The position numbers were made by a program, and so were the translations under genes. From positions 3,596,001 through 3,660,000 of the forward strand of contig NZ_CP017481.1 of the NCBI RefSeq assembly GCF_002307355.1: a stretch of DNA of 64,000 bases, in the 5' to 3' direction. Positions 1 through 8,271 of this stretch are shown one piece after another (within the stretch, counting starts at the first letter, position 1; every line of letters begins with the position of its first letter). The notes beneath the pieces were generated by a model. It did not search any database. It saw nothing but the letters and a program-made list of their open reading frames with translations, and was not told where the DNA came from. The DNA comes from Pectobacterium polaris (GTDB lineage: Bacteria > Pseudomonadota > Gammaproteobacteria > Enterobacterales > Enterobacteriaceae).

Positions 1-3000
1 CCCCGCTTCTTGCCGACTGGGAAAAGCTGCTGCAGCAGTTTTCACCACAGCTGATTAAGGTCCTTTACCAGCGGCATAGCGATAGCCAGCTTCCCTGGGT
101 TTTGCTGCGTGACCTGAAGCAAACCGCGCGTTTGCAGCTACTTCGCGTATTAACGCCGCAGGAATACCCCTTTTTGCAGGCAATATTGCATATGCCGGAA
201 TGGTGGTCGCCGAAACAGCGCACCGATGCGGCAACGGCGCCTGTTCAGAACGAGCAGGCATTATCCCCAGCAGATCCCATCGGGCTTTTATCGCCGTCAC
301 AAATCCACCAGCAGCTGTGGCTGTTTACGCTTCAGTTCCTGCTTATCAATCGCGGCAGCGCGTTCAACCGCCAAAGCTATATGTCTGGCCTCGTTGTGCA
401 GATGGCCCGTTCGCAAAACCAAAAGGCCGATGCGCTGCTGGCGTCGTTAATTTCAACGCTTAACAGTACGACCATCGACAGCGCGCTGCGGGGGCAACTA
501 CTGGATTTGCTCCACACCATCGAGCCAATCGTTGCATCAACGTCGTCTTTAAAAACGCCGGAAAGAGCTGAAACCCACATTTTTGACGCTGCGGTGCAAC
601 AGGCGGGCGTCAACGCAGCGCCATTTGCCGATATTAACGCACTGCTGCTGGCGCTCAGTTCGGGCCAGGAACAGCAGCTCCTGCGCTACTGGCCGCCTGT
701 TTCGTCGCCGTTTGCAGCCCTGCTACGCTGGTGTGGTCAGCTTGAGTATATTCGCCGTCACTGGGCCGAAACCTATTCTGCTAAAACCTTAGCGTCGCTG
801 GTCGAGGTACTGGAGCCACTGGCGACGCCATTATTACGCCTTATCGCCGAACAGCGCCTGTTTGCCTGGCAGGGATCCAGGAGCTCAGAACGCGAGACGG
901 CAGCAATGCTATGGCAAATCACCTTCGCCTTTCTTATCGTGGAAAGCGGCGGCGCATTTACCCCTAAAAACTACCTCCGCTATTTAATCCAGCGGATAGC
1001 GGCCTGGCGTAATATCGCTTTTAGCGACCAGCTTGAAGCTCTGCGAAATAACGCACTTAGCACCGGAGACCTTTCTCTGGCAGGCACGACCTTGAGCGCT
1101 CTGCTGGACGAACTCAACCCTGACCGGTTCCCTGATGAGTCCACTCAGGATTCTGAGTCGTCTCCTTCTCTCTTTCAGCTAGCGCTTGCACCATCACTGA
1201 CAAGCGACCTCTCGTTGACGCAGCTGGCGGACATTGAAGAGATCGTCACGACGTTACAAAGCGCCAGTCAGACGTTGTGGGACAGCAAAATTACCCGGTG
1301 GCAGCGCGATTACGGACCACGACTGGCTCAGCTTATTCTCAGCATCGGGCTTTCCGTTTCCAGCATAAAGCGCTGGGTGGCGCATTTCGATGACTCAGCT
1401 CTGTTGACATTAACCGCCATTATCAATTCTTCGGCCACCGGGACCGTACGGGAGATTATTCATCAGAGCCAAACCCTCGGAACGGCCATTAGCCACACCT
1501 CAAATTCGCCTGATGCCAGCCCTACCCGCAATAGAAGAAACGCGCTATGGGAGCTGTCGCTGCACTACGTGATAAGCCGCCGAGGAAGTGAATTTAATCA
1601 GTACCAGTATTTGCTGAATATCACCGAACAGCTTTCTGCCCGCTATCAGGTGCGCGTCGAAGTGTTAATTAACGAGTGGTTAAGCCTGAGCGATAGCGGC
1701 TTTTTATGGCGCCAGCAGTTGATTGATCTTGTCGGGCAACATACGCAGCCTCCGGTCACCGCACATCAGCTGCTGGCAAATATTCAATCCGATGACCAAC
1801 ATAGGGTCATCAGTGAGTCGCAGCGCCGACTCGTACAGCATTATGCCGCCATCAATACTCCGGCACTGGCAACACAGCTGCAGACCTGGAATAGCGTCCA
1901 GCTCACGCGGCTGGTCCGCAGTATGCAGCCGACAATCGGTGAGCGCACCCTGGCGCTGCTCCCTCTGCTGCTGGCGATCGTCCGGCAGTTCAGGTTGACC
2001 CTGCACTGGTTTTACCCCCTGCTGCTCAGCAATGACTGCCCCGCCACCCCGGAGCAATGGCTGCAACGCCTGCTGCGCCAGATGAACAGACATAATGCTG
2101 CACCGGACGCTGAGCACTCCCTTCAACTGCAGCAGTTTATTCTCAGCAGCAACCTGATTCATCAGCCGCTGGCGGAACGCAAACGGTGGTTAGATAGCCT
2201 TCTCCCCGAGGAGAGATTACGCGAAGGGTTGCAGCTGTGGTTTGACGGTAAAGCGCCCGCGCCAGCGACCGGCTGGTTGGTGAGCCTGGCGCAGTACCCG
2301 ATGCAGCATTCTCTACGGCAATGGTTACAGCGCATGCTGGCAAATCCGCGTCATATGCAGCGCTGGCTGGAGGAAATCGCGCCGCAGGCACATCAAGCGC
2401 TGCTGTTGCCAACGCTCACCAGCACAACGCTTGCGTTACTGGCCCTACGCCAGGCGTTCTGCCAGCTTTTTGCCTCACCAAAACGGGGCGAATACCTGTT
2501 CTGGCAAACGCTCTATCGCCAGCACTGGCTCAAAGGGATCGCCATCACCGCCGGGCCTTTCCTAGATGCTGTTCTCCTCGAATTAAATCAGCGCTGGCGC
2601 AGTCACAGCCATCAGGACACCACGCCCGACGACGCGTCGGTTGCGGTGCTGATTGGTCGATTACTGCCGCTTATATCCTCGACATCACAGCGAAAAACGT
2701 TAGAACACATTGCACGGCGTAGTGAACAGAAACCGCCGGATACCCCGGCGTGGGCGGCGCAGCTGAATCATCAGCAAGTCGAAATCAAACAGCTTATCGA
2801 GGCCATTGATATGACAGGCAAGGACATGAAGAAAGACGCGGGGACACCATGGGAAAAACCAGAGGATAACGCCGCCGTCAGCACGGAACCCGTTACCGTT
2901 CACAATGCAGGATTAGTTATCGCTTCAGTCTATATTCCCATGCTATTTCAGCGGCTGGCACTGACCGATGGGCGTAAGTTTGTGGATAACCAGGCGCAGC

Positions 3001-3386
3001 TGCAGGCGTTGTTCTGCCTGCAGTGGATGACGAATAACACCAACAGCGCGCCTGAATATCAGCTGTTGCTGAATAAGGTGCTCTGCGGAGTGGCGCCCTC
3101 CACGCCCATCCCACAGCAGGTGGCACTGCCGGAAGGGGCCGAGCAGCTTATCGAAGGATTGCTCACGGCCATTATTGCCCACTGGCGGGTCTTAGGAAAA
3201 ACCTCGGTCAGCGGGTTGCAATCCACCTTTATTCAACGTGACGGTATGCTCAGCCTTACCCCTGAACACTGGCAGTTGAACATCATCCCCGGCACCTTTG
3301 ACATGCTGCTCGACCAGCTGCCGTGGAGTTTTCAGACCATTAAATACCCCTGGATGGATGTCCCTCTGTTTGTGTCATGGCGCTAA
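1..3386 (+). CDS. Contractile injection system tape-measure/terminator-type protein (CIS_TMP family), 5' end outside window
   Basis: The frame is open from base 3 with no stop, so the true start lies before the window; at least 1128 residues are visible. The C-terminal ~110 residues match what I know of the CIS_TMP family of extracellular contractile injection systems (eCIS): a LLNKVLCGV segment, a HWRVLGKTSVSGLQSTF segment and a PWSFQTIKYPWM tail near the end. The rest is helical and Leu/Gln-rich, with an internally repeated theme (IHQQLWLFTLQFLLINRGSAF, then similar copies around WQITFAFLIVESGGAFTPKNY and WELSLHYVISRRGSEFNQ), so the N-terminal part is probably repetitive. In eCIS this protein belongs to the structural operon, next to the ATPase and cap genes. 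The next gene begins 10 bases after its stop. The rest of the eCIS (sheath, tube, baseplate) should lie to the left. Confidence 0.85.
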   Translation, partial: PLLADWEKLLQQFSPQLIKVLYQRHSDSQLPWVLLRDLKQTARLQLLRVLTPQEYPFLQAILHMPEWWSPKQRTDAATAPVQNEQALSPADPIGLLSPSQIHQQLWLFTLQFLLINRGSAFNRQSYMSGLVVQMARSQNQKADALLASLISTLNSTTIDSALRGQLLDLLHTIEPIVASTSSLKTPERAETHIFDAAVQQAGVNAAPFADINALLLALSSGQEQQLLRYWPPVSSPFAALLRWCGQLEYIRRHWAETYSAKTLASLVEVLEPLATPLLRLIAEQRLFAWQGSRSSERETAAMLWQITFAFLIVESGGAFTPKNYLRYLIQRIAAWRNIAFSDQLEALRNNALSTGDLSLAGTTLSALLDELNPDRFPDESTQDSESSPSLFQLALAPSLTSDLSLTQLADIEEIVTTLQSASQTLWDSKITRWQRDYGPRLAQLILSIGLSVSSIKRWVAHFDDSALLTLTAIINSSATGTVREIIHQSQTLGTAISHTSNSPDASPTRNRRNALWELSLHYVISRRGSEFNQYQYLLNITEQLSARYQVRVEVLINEWLSLSDSGFLWRQQLIDLVGQHTQPPVTAHQLLANIQSDDQHRVISESQRRLVQHYAAINTPALATQLQTWNSVQLTRLVRSMQPTIGERTLALLPLLLAIVRQFRLTLHWFYPLLLSNDCPATPEQWLQRLLRQMNRHNAAPDAEHSLQLQQFILSSNLIHQPLAERKRWLDSLLPEERLREGLQLWFDGKAPAPATGWLVSLAQYPMQHSLRQWLQRMLANPRHMQRWLEEIAPQAHQALLLPTLTSTTLALLALRQAFCQLFASPKRGEYLFWQTLYRQHWLKGIAITAGPFLDAVLLELNQRWRSHSHQDTTPDDASVAVLIGRLLPLISSTSQRKTLEHIARRSEQKPPDTPAWAAQLNHQQVEIKQLIEAIDMTGKDMKKDAGTPWEKPEDNAAVSTEPVTVHNAGLVIASVYIPMLFQRLALTDGRKFVDNQAQLQALFCLQWMTNNTNSAPEYQLLLNKVLCGVAPSTPIPQQVALPEGAEQLIEGLLTAIIAHWRVLGKTSVSGLQSTFIQRDGMLSLTPEHWQLNIIPGTFDMLLDQLPWSFQTIKYPWMDVPLFVSWR

Positions 3387-3396
3387 GGATAAAACA

Positions 3397-6003
3397 ATGA
3401 TAAATCCTGGTTTCAGTCTGTTATCGCTTATTCGTCAGCCCACGACGCGCCTTGCCAGACAGGTCATCAGCGGACTTCTGTTTGGCGGCCTGCTGTGCAC
3501 GCTGCCAACGACGGGCTACGCCGCGCAATACGGTTTGGTCGACAGCGCCCAGCCGTATAAAACGTGCAGCAAGCAGCTAACGGCGAACGATAAGCGCTAT
3601 CTGGGGAAAGAGATACAAACGCGGCTTGCCTCTCTTTATCAGAACAATGCCGATTTTCAGGCCCAGTTGCAAAGAGGCCAGCGGCTCAACGACGGCGTCG
3701 TCGGCCCCACCACGCGCTACTGGCTGGACTATTTCTGCAATGAATTTGCGTTCAACGTTCCCGAAACATCCAACGATCAGCACCAGGTATTTGTCGATTC
3801 GCTGATGCTGGAGTTAAACCTCGCCGCCCAGCGAAATACGCTTTATTCGACGTGGCGCACGGCAATAACGCCCCCGCAGCTGCTTTCTTTAACGTCCTCT
3901 GAGATAGAGATAGAACTCGGTCTCAAACGCGCGGCCCCCGATAAAAACGCTGATACGTCAAAACCTGAAGAACCCTCTGTTCCAGAAAAGCCCAACAGCA
4001 ATACAGCCCCTTATTATTACCAACTGGCTAAGAAAGATTTCGCCAGTCTGGAGCAGCGTAAGACCGTACTGGCCAGCCTGGTGAAATTAGAGAAGCAGCA
4101 GTTCGATCAGCGCAGCCAGCTGTACAATCAGCTCAGCGACTTATTCGATCAGCTTAATATTACCCAGACGCCAGGTCCGAATATTGATAGCTTAATTAAA
4201 TCCAGCATCATTGAGATCCCGCATCCCAGCACCAGCGCCTCGACGAGCACCAGCACCAGCACCAGCACCAGCACCAGCACAAACACCACCCCGTCCACTA
4301 GCGGTGAAGAAGTTGATAGCAGCGCAGAAAATCACAACATTGATGATACCAGTGCCAGTCCCCCTGTCCCATCCACGCAGATAATTGAGACCAGCACACA
4401 AAGCGATACTCAAACGACAGCGCCACAGCTGGTGTGGCAGTTGGATCCCGAAGCATTAGGTAAAACCATCGCCGATTTTAAGCTAACCGTTCCACCGGAA
4501 GAAATATTGAAAGCGCTTGCGCCGCTTCAGGATGAAGTTTTTCCCAGCCTCTATCTCTTTCAGATGGCGATTAATGAGTTGGGCATTAAACCCGACGATC
4601 TGCAGAACTATGACATGTTCAATATGAAAAAAGGCCCGATCCCTATTCATGCCGAAGCGCTACAGTGGGTCGCCCCAGCGGACTGCGGGTGTCAGGACAC
4701 CGTCAAATCGATATTCACAATGGGGACTTTTTATGGCTTTTATCCTTACTGGCAGCATCTCGTAAAAGGGCAAGCCATTGATTTTAGCCGCTTAGACCGT
4801 ATTGGCTACGTGGGTGCGGTGATGAAACCGGAAGGAGAAGGCAATACGTTGGTGCTGCCACAAAACTGGTTAGCCGATCAAAAATTCAGCCAGTTTATTC
4901 AGACGACCCATCGTTATCGCACGAAGCTCGACCTGGTGGTAACGACGCCAAGGGATCTCTCCCGGAGTCAGCTGATCGGGCTGTTTACCGACGATATGGT
5001 CAAACAGCTGGTTGAATCCGTTACTGCGCCTATGGATAAATACGTCATCAATAATCTGCTGCCGTGGATAAGCTTCGGGCTCGAGGGCGTGCCGACGATG
5101 GCCGATGGCATTACGCTGGATATCGACCTTTCCATCCTCAACACCCCAGAAAGCAAGCAGGCCTTTTTCTCATTCCTGGACAAACTTAAGGTTGCGCTCC
5201 GTCAGAGCGAGCACCGCCACTCCAGCGTCAGTGAATTAGATGGTGAACTCACCAGCAGCGATAAATATTATCTGAACGTTATCGTCCCCACAAAAGAGGT
5301 CGTCGAGAGGAATAAGAGTTTTTTTAAATTCAATGATTTCAATGAATTATCAAAAAGAACCAACCTGCTGATCGCTCGCCCAGGCTCGCCGACAAAATTC
5401 GATACAGCCGGTGACGAACTCGACCAGATAAAAGGCTTACAGCGATGGTTAAGCAAACAGTCAGATCAGCTTGACGTCCAGCAGGTGTACAAACGGCTGG
5501 TTCCTATGCTTATCAGCGAAGATAACCGTAATGAAACGCTTGCCCTGACTCAACTGGTCAATCTCTCCAGTTGGAGCTTTTTGGGCGCTGGCTACTGGCC
5601 GCTGCCGTTAAGCGACGTCAATGAGAAGCTGATTGATAAAACTTTCTTCCCGGAAGCGCAGCAGTACCCACCGCCTATTAATCAGGTGCTGAACAGCGTC
5701 AGCCAAATGTTAAACTGGATCTGTATTCATCGCTGGGAGCTAAGAGCCGGTTTGTTTGTGTCGTTCCTCTTTATTCTGTTGCTGCTGATAATCTGCATCT
5801 GGTCGTTCCCACTGAGAAAACACCTGAGCCGCTTACCGTTTGTGGCGCTGACGTCGCTGTCTATTAGCGGACTGATGCTGGTATTTGTCGCCGACCCCGC
5901 GTTTCAGGCTTATCAAGGGCCTATTATGTTAATTTTTATAATAGTAATGGGCTGGATATTATTTGCGGTCAGGATGGTGAGGAAGGAAGGGGATAAGCCG
6001 TAA
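3397..6003 (+). CDS. Membrane-anchored GH18-like protein with Ser/Thr linker, eCIS-associated
   Basis: 868 residues. The ATG at 3397 is preceded by AAGGA and follows the tape-measure stop by 10 bases, so the two are probably one operon. Residues ~19-47 look like a signal/anchor segment ending GYAAQ. A region at ~60-120 resembles peptidoglycan-binding-like repeats. A Ser/Thr linker encoded by a hexamer repeat lies near 275-305. From ~440 a GH18-like fold starts (FYGFYPYW, then DFSRLDRIGYVG), and at ~569 it has DGITLDID, which resembles the GH18 active-site strand DGxxxDxE but with Asp in place of the catalytic Glu. Three hydrophobic segments follow at ~781-800, ~812-832 and ~838-858. Seen: the layout. 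Inferred: an envelope protein that binds or remodels glycan during assembly or release of the particle. The altered catalytic position suggests binding rather than hydrolysis. Confidence 0.6.
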   Translation: MINPGFSLLSLIRQPTTRLARQVISGLLFGGLLCTLPTTGYAAQYGLVDSAQPYKTCSKQLTANDKRYLGKEIQTRLASLYQNNADFQAQLQRGQRLNDGVVGPTTRYWLDYFCNEFAFNVPETSNDQHQVFVDSLMLELNLAAQRNTLYSTWRTAITPPQLLSLTSSEIEIELGLKRAAPDKNADTSKPEEPSVPEKPNSNTAPYYYQLAKKDFASLEQRKTVLASLVKLEKQQFDQRSQLYNQLSDLFDQLNITQTPGPNIDSLIKSSIIEIPHPSTSASTSTSTSTSTSTSTNTTPSTSGEEVDSSAENHNIDDTSASPPVPSTQIIETSTQSDTQTTAPQLVWQLDPEALGKTIADFKLTVPPEEILKALAPLQDEVFPSLYLFQMAINELGIKPDDLQNYDMFNMKKGPIPIHAEALQWVAPADCGCQDTVKSIFTMGTFYGFYPYWQHLVKGQAIDFSRLDRIGYVGAVMKPEGEGNTLVLPQNWLADQKFSQFIQTTHRYRTKLDLVVTTPRDLSRSQLIGLFTDDMVKQLVESVTAPMDKYVINNLLPWISFGLEGVPTMADGITLDIDLSILNTPESKQAFFSFLDKLKVALRQSEHRHSSVSELDGELTSSDKYYLNVIVPTKEVVERNKSFFKFNDFNELSKRTNLLIARPGSPTKFDTAGDELDQIKGLQRWLSKQSDQLDVQQVYKRLVPMLISEDNRNETLALTQLVNLSSWSFLGAGYWPLPLSDVNEKLIDKTFFPEAQQYPPPINQVLNSVSQMLNWICIHRWELRAGLFVSFLFILLLLIICIWSFPLRKHLSRLPFVALTSLSISGLMLVFVADPAFQAYQGPIMLIFIIVMGWILFAVRMVRKEGDKP
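4246..4280 (+). repeat. In-frame AGCACC hexanucleotide repeat
   Basis: Nearly six copies of AGCACC, encoding alternating Ser-Thr, inside the linker of the GH18-like protein. A change in copy number stays in frame and would only alter linker length. Confidence 0.85.
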
Positions 6004-6018
6004 AGGGTGATATTTCAG

Positions 6019-6052
6019 CATGGGGATAACTGACGGAAGTCTTATCCCCGTG
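6019..6052 (+). terminator. Hairpin terminator after the eCIS tape-measure/GH18-like operon
   Basis: CATGGGGATAA pairs with TTATCCCCGTG (one G-T wobble) across a 12-base loop, 15 bases after the stop at 6003. The following sequence is T-rich but has no pure U run. It sits between convergent operons and may serve both. Confidence 0.6.
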
Positions 6053-6195
6053 CTTGTTTATGCTAGTTTTTGTGTGCATAAACAATGGTGCGCCAAAGTG
6101 ATTTTTTCTGGGAAGACAGGAAAAATGCAATGCCTTACCTATCGCAGCTTGAATAACTGGCTCTATTAATAGTGATTATTATTTTCTATAAAACT

Positions 6196-7008
6196 TTAGT
6201 GATGGCCTGTTATAAATGGGTTTAGTCCCTTATAAATTGCATTAGATATATCTATATCACCAATGTGTTTGGCTTCCTTGTAGGGGCTTCCACTTGTTAA
6301 AGGTGCACCCTCAGTAACACTTCCCTCTGGTAAAGTAAAGGCGAAAACAAAACTCCCCCTATCTTTATAGGCATCCTGACCCAGAAAAAGATTAAGGTGA
6401 GCTTCCTCTGGGTTAAATGTTTGTCTTCCTGGCGCAACATAAATTCCTGGGGAACTACCTGGCCTATTTCCAAGAAGCTGACTTCTATCTTCAATTATTC
6501 CTGCCTGAAGAATGGAAATAAAATTATCTTGATTTGTAAAATGAAGATAAACAGAACCTGTAGAAATCCTTTCATCAAGTGAAGGAACTTTTCCACCTGT
6601 AGGATGCCATTTATTTTCACCTTTTGATTTTTCAATATTCAATAGATTAACGAAATCATAAAACCTTATAACATCTCTAATGATCGCGCCTCCATTTTTG
6701 GATTGCACAGACTCTTCAATGTTCAAATACATCTTATCCAAAAAAGCAACATTGTCGGGTGAAATTTCCTTTGCCTTAGTAAGTTTGGGTAGAATATTAT
6801 ACTTTATGTAGACTTCATCTATAACACGCTGAAGCACCGGATTTGTAGTAGCATTATTCTCTATCTTTTGCAGCTTTCGTTGCGAAACCGATTTAGGTCT
6901 ATTATCCGTAAACCCAAAAACTTTATTCAAATTGTTTTTCTTTTGAGAAAAATAATCAGTAACAACTCCGTTACATTTTTCTTTAGAACCGCCATCTTGT
7001 TTAAACAT
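6196..7008 (-). CDS. Putative eCIS cargo effector 1, HYD1/ADP-ribosyltransferase-like C-terminus
   Basis: 270 residues; ATG at 7008 with AAAGGT upstream. Residues 1-34 are a polar leader; DNRPKS at 35-40 is followed by QRKLQKIENN, the same motif at the same distance as in the two genes upstream and in the DUF4157 protein. The C-terminal ~115 residues (152-265) begin VYLHFTNQDNF, then SILQAGII and GIYVAPG. This pattern recalls the HYD1-type ADP-ribosyltransferase toxins (H-[YF]-T, then I-x-x-G-x-I, then G-x-Y). I infer a mono-ADP-ribosyltransferase-like toxin; the match is by eye. It is strongly AT-rich compared with the ATPase gene. It is the last gene of the leftward run, 124 bases after its neighbour, and has no signal peptide, as expected for cargo packed in the cytoplasm. 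Confidence 0.55.
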   Translation of the reverse strand: MFKQDGGSKEKCNGVVTDYFSQKKNNLNKVFGFTDNRPKSVSQRKLQKIENNATTNPVLQRVIDEVYIKYNILPKLTKAKEISPDNVAFLDKMYLNIEESVQSKNGGAIIRDVIRFYDFVNLLNIEKSKGENKWHPTGGKVPSLDERISTGSVYLHFTNQDNFISILQAGIIEDRSQLLGNRPGSSPGIYVAPGRQTFNPEEAHLNLFLGQDAYKDRGSFVFAFTLPEGSVTEGAPLTSGSPYKEAKHIGDIDISNAIYKGLNPFITGHH

Positions 7009-7132
7009 ACCACATACCTTTATAAGTTGTAATTTTAATATTCAACAATAATTAAAACACTACCAAAAAAAACAGAGATAGAAGTGTACTTATAACATAT
7101 ATTAAACAAGTTCTAATCGAGAGCCACAAACG

Positions 7133-8122
7133 TTAATAAAAATTAAGTGAGTTAATAACTTGATTAACTTTCTTCGTATCGACTGTGGAGGCCCCAAGAA
7201 GTTCATTCAGTTCACTCGCTTGTTCCTTAGGCCATTTGCCGGTGATCGCTGCATACCGAGCCAGGATCATTTCTAATTTAGAGTGTTCCAATACGGTAGC
7301 TTTATCTGCATTGTGTGCATCTTTAACATAATCTATACTCTGCATATTATCAACCATACGTTTATAGGAATCGTTGGCTTGCCCCAGTGCGGTTGAGCTA
7401 ATATGTGAATATTTTTTATTGCGCAATTGCTGACCGTAACCGAGTTGATTTATCTGAACGGCGTTACTAACAGCATTTTTTCCTTCAGTCAACGACACTC
7501 CAATTGAATTAAAAGGTCTGTTGGCTAACTCTTTGTGATAGCCAGTCTCACCAGTTAGTAACCCACGTTGCATATTTCGATATTGATCGGCGTTCATATT
7601 TGTTTCATCAGGTGTAGAACTGGAACCTGTCCCTATGTGATCACGATGTAAAGCCTTCACCTCCTGGTAAGCAGGGGCTATGTTTTCAAGTACTTGTGCA
7701 TCTGTCGATTCACCTCGTGGTAAAAATCCACCAGACAGTACCGCGTACCCAATAGTATGTTCAGATTCATGAGTTGAACCTGATACAGCTATACCCTTAA
7801 TATTCTTTAAACGTTTCTGTTCACAGCTCTTTGCACCATGTTGACCGATTATATATTTCATTTTCCCTGTCGGAAGTCCTTTTATTACCCGTTTATGAAA
7901 ATCAGCTTTTTTTATCTTCTTTTTAACATCTTCGGATGGTGCCTTTTTAGCCTCTTTATTTTTCACACACTGAACTGATTCATTAAAAACCTTTCGCAAC
8001 TGAACCAACTCTATTGATTGAGGTCGATTATCAACAAAACCAAAAGCTTTCTTTGTATTGCTTTTCTTTTGAACAACACAATTAGCTTTAATCGTTTTCG
8101 GATTATTTGATTGTATATACAT
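7133..8122 (-). CDS. Putative eCIS cargo effector 2 with HExxH motif
   Basis: 329 residues from the ATG at 8122. I chose this start over the longer frame because AAAGG lies just upstream, in the same context as the start of the neighbouring effector at 9522. The leader is polar, then FGFVDNRPQS at 27-36, the motif shared by the other cargo. A Lys-rich linker runs to ~80. The C-terminal domain holds HESEH at 118-122 followed by TIGYAV. This fits the HExxH zinc-protease pattern and part of the metzincin form HExxHxxG, but I see no third ligand at the usual place. Further conserved-looking pieces are LENIAPAYQEVKALHRDHIG at ~145-164 and an Asn/Gln-rich stretch after it. I do not recognise the family with certainty; a nuclease or another metal enzyme remains possible. 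AT-rich, no signal peptide. Confidence 0.55.
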   Translation of the reverse strand: MYIQSNNPKTIKANCVVQKKSNTKKAFGFVDNRPQSIELVQLRKVFNESVQCVKNKEAKKAPSEDVKKKIKKADFHKRVIKGLPTGKMKYIIGQHGAKSCEQKRLKNIKGIAVSGSTHESEHTIGYAVLSGGFLPRGESTDAQVLENIAPAYQEVKALHRDHIGTGSSSTPDETNMNADQYRNMQRGLLTGETGYHKELANRPFNSIGVSLTEGKNAVSNAVQINQLGYGQQLRNKKYSHISSTALGQANDSYKRMVDNMQSIDYVKDAHNADKATVLEHSKLEMILARYAAITGKWPKEQASELNELLGASTVDTKKVNQVINSLNFY

Positions 8123-8168
8123 ATCTAAAACCTTTATATTTTTTCTTGATTGGACGTTATAGATTTTG

Positions 8169-8187
8169 TTCAGCACCTATAACGACC
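8169..8187 (-). promoter_or_regulatory. Shared upstream element of effector 2
   Basis: On the plus strand TTCAGCACCTATAACGACC, 47 bases before the start at 8122. An almost identical element precedes effector 3 at the same distance. On the coding strand it reads GTCGTTATAGGTGCTGAA. Confidence 0.4.
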
Positions 8188-8271
8188 AGTTTAATTTAAT
8201 GGCTTTTAGGTTTCGTCATGAGCTTACAAGATTATCAGTATAGCCCCTTGTGAATAGGAACAACCGTGAGC

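Noticed and set aside
4246..4280. CRISPR-like repeat
   Set aside because: It is a short in-frame hexamer repeat with no spacers.
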